64,000 nt of DNA from Crambe crambe (lineage: Eukaryota; Porifera; Demospongiae; Poecilosclerida; Crambeidae). Position 1 is the first letter of the stretch, and the number at the start of each line of letters is the position of its first letter. The notes below the pieces were generated by a model. That model did no database searches. It was not told the DNA's origin and worked only from the letters and a program-made list of their open reading frames with translations. The position numbers and the translations under genes were made by a program. Positions 55,831 to 64,000 of the stretch are shown one piece after another. The stretch lies in NCBI GenBank assembly GCA_963924555.1, contig OZ004589.1, forward strand, positions 6,324,001 through 6,388,000, read 5' to 3'.

Positions 55831-56856
55831 TCAGATACTTTTTCTTAGAGGCTTTGATTTTGATGTGTTCTTCTTGCTGACTTGTTTATAAGTTTCCATA
55901 ACTGATTTAGTGAAAGAAAATCCACGAATTGTTACATATTTAGCTACTATCAAACTTAAAATCACTCCTTTCTTATCTTCATCTATCATTCCTGCTGCAG
56001 AGCACCAGTTAAATAAAACATCTGAATCACCTAGAATGCTGTCATGTATTTCTTTCTTATCAAACTCATTTGTAGATGGCAGCGAATACAATACTCGATG
56101 GCACTAAGAGTTTGGCAAAAGCCGTCAGTAATATGAATAAGCCCACCTCTATCAACACAGCACACCCATTCATTTGAAGATGACATAGGAGAAGCTTCAT
56201 CTTTGATCAGATATTTTGTGCTAGCTGACACGCTCTGATCCTTGGATATTGATTGAATGATATAGCCACCTATGTAGTGGATAGCATTGATCTCTTCATA
56301 TGAAAGATCGCTAGGAATGGTACCAACATCCTTTATTATTGGTAGAATAGAATCTATCAATAACTTCAAATAAATAGATGATAAATACTGATACAAAGCT
56401 GGATCAGCGTTTAATTTTTGACTAGTTAAAAACTCTTCCCATTTCTCTTTGAAATCTTGTGCACTTCGTATCTGGTGAAATGACACCCAGAGTTTCTCCC
56501 TCTTAATTTTTTTGGTACGTTCTGATTGTGCACCATCAATTATTCTCTTTAGTGATGAATACAGCCAGTTAGAAAAATTTACAGTGCCTTTCTCAACTGC
56601 ACAAAGCTGACTTAGAAGTCTCTCCAAAATTTCCTTTAAAGTTTTTGATTTCTTCGGACAAGCACAAAACTCTTCATCTTTTAGGATACTGTCACAAGCT
56701 TCTTTGAAAAATTGAATGGAAATCATATCTAAAAAAAATTATTGTTACAGCACTGTTTTCTTTATCATAGCTAGTTTCATATCTTAAGCTGTAATAATGC
56801 ATAATGCAGTAGCTAGCTAGTAATGATAATATACCATTTTGAAGAGGAGACTCCAT
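55831..56856 (-). pseudogene. ORF2 of the P-like element, function unknown, one frameshift
   Basis: Starts at 56856 with MESPLQN, splices (donor after 56835, acceptor before 56728) into DMISIQFFKEACDSILK, and runs about 230 residues to a one-base frameshift near 56090, then continues to the stop at 55831. Landmarks: CACPKKSKTLKEILERLLSQ, NWLYSSLKRIIDGAQSERTK, EEINAIHYIGGYIIQSI, WVCCVDRGGLIHITDGF, LFNWCSAAGMIDEDKKG, KYVTIRGFSFTKSVMETYKQ. The IGGY and RGGL motifs resemble C-terminal regions I know from other transposases, so it may be a separately encoded accessory or regulatory transposase domain; that is an inference. It lies inside the TIRs, convergent with the transposase. A decayed homologue accompanies the older P-like copies at 23807 and 38623. 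Confidence 0.65.
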
Positions 56857-57036
56857 CCCTAGCCTTAACCGCCGATTCGAGCTAGCTTTAGTTTGCTACT
56901 ATTAAACTTTCTGTCGTCAAGAGAGACTCTCGTACGGCGAGGGTTAATTATGATATTACCCTAGGACACGGAGTGCAGGGGTTAATGGGCTAGTTTCCTA
57001 TCCCGTGTACGTAGTCTATAGTATCTATGGCTAAAC

Positions 57037-57829
57037 TTAAGAAGCTTACGTGGCTCCGCCCATAAGCCCCGCCCCCTAACGACGTGCGCTTCAAAATGGC
57101 GTCGAAAGATTAGCTAGTGTTCCGAGTCCTCGAATAGTGAAGTAGAGCCTTAGTCAAAACTAATAGCAAAAGATCAGCCTCTAGGTGCCGCTCTAACAGA
57201 TGGCCAAAGCAGAATTTTGATGACTATAGCCAGTAAGTCGGTACGTCGATCTTATTATCCTTATTATTATTATTATTAGGCCACTATTTATAGAATCCTA
57301 GTTTCCTGTCCAAGAAAACATCCACAAGTGCTGCGGGCGGGCGGTTATTATAATTATTCTATTACTGCTTCGTTGTTTATCTCAAGGGTCCTGTCTTCAT
57401 CATTCACTAGTCTCGCGGCCCGCGAGACTAGTCATTCACCACGGGCTTTGCCAAAAAGAGCTGTATGTGAAGCCAAATGTGCGCGCTCTACTGCACGCAT
57501 GAGCAATGGCAGGCGCTAGGCAGTAATAATATTTTTTGATGCGGTAACATTTTCAATACGCGGGCGGTGGACAGGAAACAATCATTCTATAAATAGTGGC
57601 CTTATAAAGAAAAAGAACAAAAGTCAATTTTAGAACTCGCTTTTTTCTTATGTTAGCGAATGAATTTTTGGTTTTTGAACATTCTCCTCTCTTCTTTGTA
57701 GATGTAATAATTCACTGTAGCCTTCTGAGAACCTATAGAGTAAGGGTAGAAGAGAAAGAAGAGTTTTAGTTCATACAGTCTTATGACCTTTGACCCGCCA
57801 TCCCTACTTAGAGAGTGCTAACGCACTCT
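57037..57829. other. Right part of the composite insertion in unit C
   Basis: Continues sequence interrupted by the P-like element. Contains a MITE (57279-57601) and ends with CCCTACTTAGAGAGTGCTAA and a hairpin at 57810-57830, after which the ISL2EU-like right arm resumes at GATACCCC. No gene. Confidence 0.55.
57279..57601. mobile_element. Harbinger-like MITE with TTA duplication
   Basis: Ends GGCCACTATTTATAGAAT..TTTCCTGTCC and its complement, flanked by TTA (57276-57278 and 57602-57604), as in PIF/Harbinger elements. Inside, a palindrome around TAGTCTCGCGG (57408-57430) is flanked by CATTCAC on both sides, suggesting a tiny nested insertion. Confidence 0.75.
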
Positions 57830-58232
57830 CGATACCCCCTAGTAGAAATCACACAGTACACGATACCAACTAAGCCTACAGACTAACTGGTAGGCCCAAG
57901 CTGCTACTACAATCCTTCAACAATTCAACTTCCCAGCTGCAAACTGGGCGGAGCTAATAGAATTTAAAATGAACACGTCAGCAACTTGATCCATCGTCTC
58001 TTCCTGGCCGTTACAAAGCTTTGGAAGTAAGTATTTTAGTTGCAAAATAGTACATCCAACAAATTTTAGAAGGATCTAGCTAACGTACTTTCATTCTAAG
58101 ATTGATACCTAAGGTTTTGGCTAGTCTCGCTAGCCAGCCGCACTTTTTTTTTTGCGAGGGAGGGGAAAAAAAAAAGTACGTCTGGTAACAATTGCCAGGT
58201 TTTCTTGATATACGACAGAATGTTGTTGCCAC

Positions 58233-59328
58233 CATAGATATAAGAGGTTTTACGGGATTGGAAACGCCCAATGAACTGCACAACCGAGGCGCGTTGACAG
58301 ATGCGCACGCGCATGCAGCATTAATTATTTTAATGGCCGTGAAAGGAGATCAATATTCACTCCTTTCAAGGCAGTTAAAGTGATATTCTGCCCCTACAGC
58401 TCACAGAATAGCTAAGGGGAAGGTATTGAAGAAGTGAAGAGTCAGAGAGTTGAAGTTGGAGAGTCTGAGGAAGGAAGTTATTAATTATTCATAACTTTTT
58501 TCCTTGTAATTATAACTATGAGTACCTATCATTGCTCATTATACATTAATTTTATGTAATTGATTTGAAAGAAAGGCCAGAATGACTTTTGGTATTAAAA
58601 TCAGACATAAATTCATCATTATTATAGCTAGATAATTTTGCCCCAAAGTTATCCGCCAGTTTCTGCTCAGTTCTCCCTCATCAGCATTATTGCAATACTT
58701 CCAGCTTTTGGCTGTTGGATTTTGACACCATCCACCTCAAGAATTCGGCTCAGTCAGCTGTCCTGTGGACCCTATGGATATTAGGGGGGAAATATAGTAA
58801 GCTTGCCATCTCCATAGGATGACTATTGTATAGAAAACGAATGCACCAATTCCATTTACTGTTCTATCCTTTCCCTGAAACAACTAATACAGTTGCAATA
58901 TTGTTAATCAATTTCTTGGGAGAGGGATTACAGTTTTAACACCACTTGCAAATGCTAGAGACAATATATGTCAGCCAATACAAAAACTAACATTACTATT
59001 CCATGTAGCTAAAGTTTACATGCCTTTTGATCAGAAAATGGGCAACAGCAATTGATTCTATCAAGCGTGAGAGGGATTATAGTCCCATTAACCACTACAG
59101 TAGTATCTGGATTAAACTTGAAAATCTGAGCTAAAATTTATTTCATACAGTAAATCTATGCCCTAGTGTATTATAGTATCATTGGCATAAGTCTTACCTC
59201 ATGGATCTTGTCAGAACAGCAACTTTGACAAAAGTGCTATGTCATTCAGCTGTCAACGCGCCTCGGTTGTTAGTTGCTAACGAGAGCACGTGATCCGTTT
59301 CCAATCCCGTAAACCTCTTATATCTATG
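58233..59328. mobile_element. P-like non-autonomous element, second copy in unit C
   Basis: Same family as 34064-35172 with CATAGATATAAGAGGTTTTA ends. Flanked by TTGCCAC (58226-58232 and 59329-59335). Unit B has the empty site (about 29420). No gene inside. Confidence 0.9.
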
Positions 59329-59388
59329 TTGCCACCACAAAAATAACGCGCGCGTGCGCTTGGCTCATAAGCAATGCCATGGTTAGCT

Positions 59389-59787
59389 ACCTAGGGCATG
59401 GTATAGGGAACAGTGTGTTGAATTAAATTTCCCATAACCAAGTTATGATGGTTATGATGGTTATGATTTCATTGGAGAATTATACACTGTGTTAGCTATT
59501 ACATATCTTACACAAGGATGGATGAATAATTTCATTGAAGAAAGCTATTCCATATCTTGCACATACTGGCTATTATTTTATACGGTTATAATCGTACACT
59601 ATGGTGATGGTTATGAAAAATCGTACATCATGGTTATGGTGGTTATAATTGGTTATACATGGTTATTGGTGACATATTCAGTTTCATGCATGGTTATTGA
59701 TAGTACATTAGTAGCCTATTATTGACGGTTATTATGGTTATTGATGGTTTATACATGGTTAAGGAATTATACATACAATACAAGTCA
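59389..59787. repeat. Degenerate TGGTTAT repeat region
   Basis: Scattered ATGGTTATGATGG and TGGTTATTGATGG units from about 59440 to 59770, resembling the reverse complement of the 10-bp satellite at the window end. It begins right after unit C. The 59489-59725 frame through it is not supported. Confidence 0.6.
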
Positions 59788-61025
59788 CTAGTTTTCATAT
59801 CCTTTTATTCTAATCCTTAACGGTCTACGTTTCAATTCATAGCACCAAGAGATGTATTCATTCCTTCTCTTCACCATTCTATGCAGGTAGAAATGGTGGT
59901 GAATCTTTGGCATCGCGCTCAATATCTTCTTATACCTGGAGTAGCTAACAGGAGTAGATGGCAATAGTAGAAAATTGACAACATACCTGGAAAGCCAAGC
60001 AAAGGTTTGCTCACACGACATTGTATTCATACCCTCACTTAGAACATTTGCTGGATCATACGTACTCTGACTTGCAACGATCGTCCTTATGGTTCCTTAA
60101 ATGCAACGAGTCAATGATTTTTCTTACATCCAACCATATATATTTCAAATCTCCGGGCAAAGGCAGTGCTTCTTTAGCTACTTTGAGATTGTTGAGGTGG
60201 CACATATTGTCGTAACTGACAATGATTTTTCTCCAATCATCCCTTGTTGCATTGCCAAAAGCTGCCACAAGCCAATTCAAGACTAGGAGAAACACTTGTG
60301 CTGGACCTTCAGATCTGTGTAACATTAGCATGGTAGATAGCATTCAAATGTCATATTTTCACATACTTATAAAGAGGTTGCCACATCTGAATGTGACCTC
60401 CACTACTGACACAAAACCACACCCCCCTGGTCCACTGCTGCTGTCTCTTCTTTTCACCTGTGTCTTTATTACATGTGGTCAGCATACTCAAGTCTTCCAA
60501 GCCCTTGTCTAGCTTAGCTGCTAATGTTGACGAGAGCAATTGCCTGCTAGTGCCTGGTTCACGAAATTATTGTTTATCACTGAATTAAGTTTATATTATA
60601 CATATACCTTGACAATCTGCTGCACTTGCAGACTCTCTCTTCGTGACTCCCTCCTTTCTATATGCTGCAATAATCCATTACAATAATTAAACAGTCGCAG
60701 GCCCATACACCAAATATGTATGTGTAGAGAAAAAGAATTCCAAATCCTCCCCCCGCACATAGCTACACAGAATAATTAATGACAGGCCAAATTATTATAT
60801 ACCTTTGTAATCTTTGAATACTTTAGGAATTCCTTCCTTGTCAGCATCTTCACAGTGTACAGTGCAGAAGGCCTTGCCATGCTCTGGTTGATTAGGACAG
60901 CAATCCACATAACTCAAACATCCCTCAAATCCGTTCACTTCCATTGGAACTCTCCACATACAGTGTGGATAACAAATCTTCCAGTTACCATCAATGCTAA
61001 ACAGTGTGCCACAACCTGAAAACAT
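59788..61025 (-). pseudogene. KDZ-type transposase, 5'-truncated and frameshifted
   Basis: Exons leftward: 61025-60795 (LFSIDGNWKICYPHCMW, CCPNQPEHGKAFCTVHCEDA), 60539-60351 (RGVWFCVSSGGHIQMWQPLY), about 60303-60056 (SEGPAQVFLLVLNWLVAAFG, ISYDNMCHLNNL-like, LPLPGDLKYIWLDVRKIIDS) and about 60050-59788 (NTMSCEQTFAWLSR, then after a roughly 50-bp intron MPKIHHHFYLHRMVKRRNEY). These are the cysteine-cluster and C-terminal signatures of Kyakuja-Dileera-Zisupton transposases common in sponges and cnidarians. Splice phases fit across the introns. A four-base ACGT insertion near 60058 breaks the frame before PANVLSEGMNTM. No start exon was found upstream, where the PHD gene lies on the other strand. 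Confidence 0.75.
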
Positions 61026-61869
61026 TCATATAATAGCTATATATATTATACATATAACTGCATGTTTCAAACTGCAAGTTAATTTTAAGCTGTAATTATT
61101 GTAATATAATAGAATCGGCTAAAATACCTAAGTGCATGTCTCGTGTGTTTAGAAAGTACTAGCTACTAGATGATACAATGACTCTCTCATCTGATAATTA
61201 GCTCTGCTATACATTATTGGTATTGCATAATTATAGCCCATCCATCTGCTGAGTCTTCACATGAAAATCAACTTGACGATCAGAATGTATCCTGTATGGA
61301 TAATTTCAAGTCTGATGAGCAGAATGTGACTGAAGATCTGAACCAGGACAATGGTAAGTTAGGCCATAATGTTATTTTTTGTCTATTATTCATTGATAAT
61401 CAGCAGCCAACAACTCAGTTACCAGTACTGTTACCGCTCTTAAACTCATTGGAATCAATTATGAAGAAACTTCATCTGAGCTTGGTACTACTGTACTACA
61501 TATACATAAATACAATGGTATTACTTTGCATGTACTATTATTCTGTAGAAGATAACCCGCCAAAGGAAGACATATTGTGTATGTTAACAATGGTAATGAT
61601 GGTACGTATAATGCTATAATAATGTTTGAATAGCAGGTAGACCTAGACCTCTTGTTTCTACAAATATGGAGGATGATGCTTTAATATGTCCTGTAGTTCA
61701 GGTAAGAGAACAGTCAAATGATGTGAAGGAGAGTGAAATTGTTACTATCTATAGAAGAGTGATAGAAATGCAAAAGAAATATGTCCACAGGATGTATGCA
61801 GAATGAAACGGGAAAATAAACGATCCTGGTGGGTGCAGTGCATTGAATGTGAACAATGGTATCACATTA

Positions 61870-63126
61870 GCGTAAGCACGCCTATTATCGCCACTATCCG
61901 GTCCATTTACTCTGCAGCACAGCCGTGGAACGGTGAACGCTCGAACTCTGTACTGCTGTTCAAAGGGAAGAGTCCCTTCTATCATATCCGGAAATTATTT
62001 AGAGCCAGCCACACCCTTTCTCGAATTATAAACTAAAGTGCACTATTGACTCCAAAACTGGCGATAAATAGGTTCTACAGGGTATTATCGCCCAGCCCTT
62101 GGCGATAATTGGACAACAGTTCTTATTATAGCCAATTTGTTATTTTTAGCTAATATACAATTTAAAAACTCAATCAATCAATATTGAACAAGAAATAGCT
62201 ACACTGGCTGTTAAGCTATGTGCAGCTTGAGCACATAACCACAGGTAACGTCATTCTTCTTATTAAAAGCACAATAATTATGTACCCAGCAGCCACACTT
62301 GTCACAATCGACCCAAAAGACGATACTTAGGCCTCAGCACGACTACGATCAAGTGAGTCAGTCTGTCTTAGCGACAGCTTGGGATGTCGCTTTTTGAAAT
62401 TTTGCCACCAGTGTTCTCCAGGTCCATTTTCAGTACTAAAACGATCCCCATTGCCTGAACGCTTGGCAATCGCCCAAGCAAAAGCCTTTACCATTGTTCG
62501 AGTGAGTGGAAAACCACGTTGTGCCATGTATACAAGGTAGGAGGTAAGAGCTTTTTCTTCATCTAGCGAGAGGATAGTGCTGGGTCCTGGCTTCGTACCA
62601 TGCCTCACCCGCCCCCTTATCCTGTCATCCAAAGTCTTTCGTGGTACATTATGGAGCTTGGAAGCAGCATTGACACTCATCTTCCCTCTTTTAACATCCT
62701 CCATTGCCAAAATCATGTCTTCATCGTTCCATACACAACGCTTTCGTTTTCCAGGCATTCTGTGAAAAAATATGCCAGTTAACTGGCTAGTTTTACAACC
62801 AAAATAGCCTCCTGTACATCTGTGATAGTTTGAGCCTATCAGTTTTGCCTATTGAAACACCTACCTTCACTAACAGGCTTTTTCAGAAGATATATCTTAT
62901 CGCCAACCTCGAAGTCAGTTCAAAAACAAACATCGGTTAGCTTTGATCGCCATAGCTTCTCACCAGTTGCAGCTTAAAACATCAAACAGGCGCCAAAATG
63001 AAGCACGTGCTCTTCTCTAACTACTGAGCATGTGCAAAATTGATTAGCAGCAATTACTGAGCAGTTACAGCAGAATGGCGATAATAGGACGAACACGCAA
63101 GGTGGCGATAATAGGCATGCCTACGC
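61870..63126. mobile_element. pogo/Tigger-like element in the PHD exon
   Basis: The 25-bp inverted repeats GCGTA.GCA.GCCTATTATC (two mismatches) lie at 61870-61894 and 63102-63126, flanked by TA (61868-61869 and 63127-63128). Subterminal TGGCGATAATAGG copies occur at both ends (about 61880, 62056, 62090, 62107, 63075). Inside on the minus strand is the N-terminal half of a Tigger-type transposase plus a detached C-terminal cysteine motif; the DDE core is deleted. Confidence 0.9.
62327..62758 (-). CDS. N-terminal DNA-binding half of a pogo/Tigger transposase
   Basis: 143 residues from MPGKRKRCVWNDEDMILAME. A psq-type helix-turn-helix (VKRGKMSVNAASKLHNVPRK, TLDDRIRGRV, about 10-55) is followed by a CENP-B-type domain (LSLDEEKALTSYLVYMAQRG, TRTMVKAFAWAIAKRSG, WWQNFKKRHPKLSLRQTDSL, about 63-140). 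It stops at RSRAEA where the DDE domain should begin. In another frame just downstream (62320-62211) FWVDCDKCGCWVHNYCAF reads like the cysteine-rich C-terminal tail of such transposases, so the core was deleted. Could act only as a DNA-binding protein, if expressed. Confidence 0.8.
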   Translation of the reverse strand: MPGKRKRCVWNDEDMILAMEDVKRGKMSVNAASKLHNVPRKTLDDRIRGRVRHGTKPGPSTILSLDEEKALTSYLVYMAQRGFPLTRTMVKAFAWAIAKRSGNGDRFSTENGPGEHWWQNFKKRHPKLSLRQTDSLDRSRAEA

Positions 63127-63483
63127 TAGATGTGTCAATATTACTAAAAAGGAGGCTGAGGAACATGATTTTACATGCCTTAAATGTACTGAAGTTTAAT
63201 TCTCTACACTTTCACAACCATTTTATGTTCATAATCATTCATAATACAATAAATAATACAATAATAATTGGTGTGTGCCATGCATGGCCACTGGCTTCTG
63301 GTATTTAAAAACACTGGTGTCAATGGTTTGTAATCCTTGTAATGAGTGCATAAAATACTTTTAATTAATTATGTGCTCGTGGTCTATATTATATACCCTA
63401 CCTTCAACTTGTTTCCTCTAACCTGCCAATGCAGTTACTTTATCTTTGAGGTTTTAATCACCTACAGTATGTATGTATATATG

Positions 63484-64000
63484 ACCATGCCATGAATAAC
63501 CAGCAATAACCATGGATAACCAGCAATAACCATGAATAACCATGCATAACCAGCAATAACCATGAATAACCATGCATAACTAGCGCTAACCATGAATAAC
63601 CATGGATAACCATAGATAACCATGGATAACCAGCAATAACCATGAATAACCATGCATAACCAGCAATAACCATGGATAACCATGAATAACCATGCATAAC
63701 CAGCAATAACCATGAATAACCATGGATAACCATGAATAACCATGCATAACCATGGATAACCATGAATAACCATGCATAACCAGCAATAACCATGAATAAC
63801 CATGGATAACCATGGATAACCATGGATAACCATGAATAACCATGCATAACCAGCAATAACCATGAATAACCATGCATAACCAGCAATAACCATGAATAAC
63901 CATGGATAACCATGGATAACCATGGATAACCATGAATAACCATAAATAACCATGCATAACTAGCAATAACCATGCATAACCAGCAATACCCATGGATAAC
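63484..64000. repeat. 10-bp satellite array (CCATGNATAA), runs off window end
   Basis: About 51 units of CCATGNATAA/CCAGCAATAA. Variants (G, A, C or GCA at the variable site) recur in blocks, hinting at higher-order units. Because ten is not a multiple of three, the minus strand is open in all frames and gives the false repetitive peptide MVIHGYPWLS. Confidence 0.95.

Larger units (their letters stand above)
52318..57029. mobile_element. 4.7-kb P-like transposon with two convergent genes
   Basis: Perfect 40-bp inverted repeats (52318-52357 and 56990-57029) start CATAGATACTATAGACTACG. Flanked by GCTAAAC (52311-52317 and 57030-57036). Inside, a P-type transposase reads right (53024-55740) and a second gene reads left (56856-55831), meeting tail to tail with about 90 bp between stops. 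Each gene has one or two frame breaks, so the copy is probably inactive but recent, given the perfect ends. Confidence 0.9.
61237..63199 (+). pseudogene. PHD-finger gene, 3' part, split by a Tigger-like insertion
   Basis: Five phase-consistent exons: 61237-61353, 61404-61484, 61549-61578, 61637-61701, and 61755-61869 continuing at 63129-63199. Early exons are acidic and low complexity (ESSHENQLDDQNVS, NSVTSTVTALKLIGINYEET). The last exon encodes a C-terminal PHD finger: CPQDVC, WWVQCIECEQWYHI before the insertion and RCVNITKKEAEEHDFTCLKC after it, giving the C..C, C..C, H..C, C..C pattern with a stop three residues later. The split falls in the ATTAGA between WYH and CVN, where TA is duplicated. 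PHD fingers usually read histone tails. The upstream start is not found, so the gene may be host or mobile-element derived. Confidence 0.75.

Noticed and set aside
63458-63993. Three overlapping long minus-strand frames of repetitive Tyr/Trp/His peptide
   Set aside because: They are translations of a 10-bp satellite that happens to lack stops in every frame; codon content and repetition show no gene.
63484-64000. Possible CRISPR-like regular array
   Set aside because: Units are contiguous 10-bp repeats with no spacers, and the genome is animal.

Overview
The window looks like an animal nuclear genome, most likely a demosponge (Amphimedon-like). This is inferred from very short introns (about 50-90 bp), multi-exon Ig-superfamily genes, frequent GCTAGCTA/AGCTATA-type low-complexity DNA, and a dense load of DNA transposons (hAT, P-like, KDZ, pogo/Tigger, PIF/ISL2EU-like, many fold-back elements) plus one Ty3/Gypsy element. 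There are no operons, rRNA, tRNA or CRISPR. No database was searched, so the organism and all family names rest on motif recognition.

Layout. 1-1343 holds the 3'-truncated remnant of a hAT (ZMYM1-like) transposase on the minus strand. 1371-3711 is a set of short inverted-repeat elements. 3799-13616 (minus) is Ig gene A: nine splice-consistent exons giving about 927 residues, with a signal peptide, seven Ig-like domains, one membrane span and a short tail. Its first intron is swollen by about 4.4 kb of fold-back elements. 13617-17423 is non-coding and repeat rich.

17424-29485 (unit B) and 30735-59388 (unit C) are two copies of one tandem segmental duplication. Each starts with a 3'-truncated paralogue of the Ig gene (B frameshifted; C open, about 544 residues, probably secreted). 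Each then carries a TIR-bounded element with a nuclease-like coding fragment, a decayed P-like transposase followed by a convergent second ORF, and a PIF/ISL2EU-like element with about 350-bp inverted arms. Unit C is 28.6 kb against 12.1 kb for B because of later insertions, nearly all with clear target-site duplications (TSDs): a P-like non-autonomous element (twice), a hAT-like MITE, a 9-bp-TSD fold-back element, a 2.35-kb element of an unnamed family, a full-length Gypsy element with identical LTRs, a 1.95-kb hAT-like element, and a 6.2-kb composite. The composite carries a 4.7-kb P-like element with two convergent genes. Unit B has one P-like insertion that C lacks.

59389-64000 contains a decayed KDZ transposase (minus), a small PHD-finger gene (plus) whose PHD exon is split by a pogo/Tigger-like element with TA duplications, and a 10-bp satellite running off the window end.

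The most interesting points are the P-like element with a convergent second gene that is conserved in a second, older P-like lineage here; the 7-bp-TSD, CATAGATA-ended element group; the exon-symmetric Ig gene family that lost its membrane anchor in two duplicates; and the PHD gene broken by Tigger.
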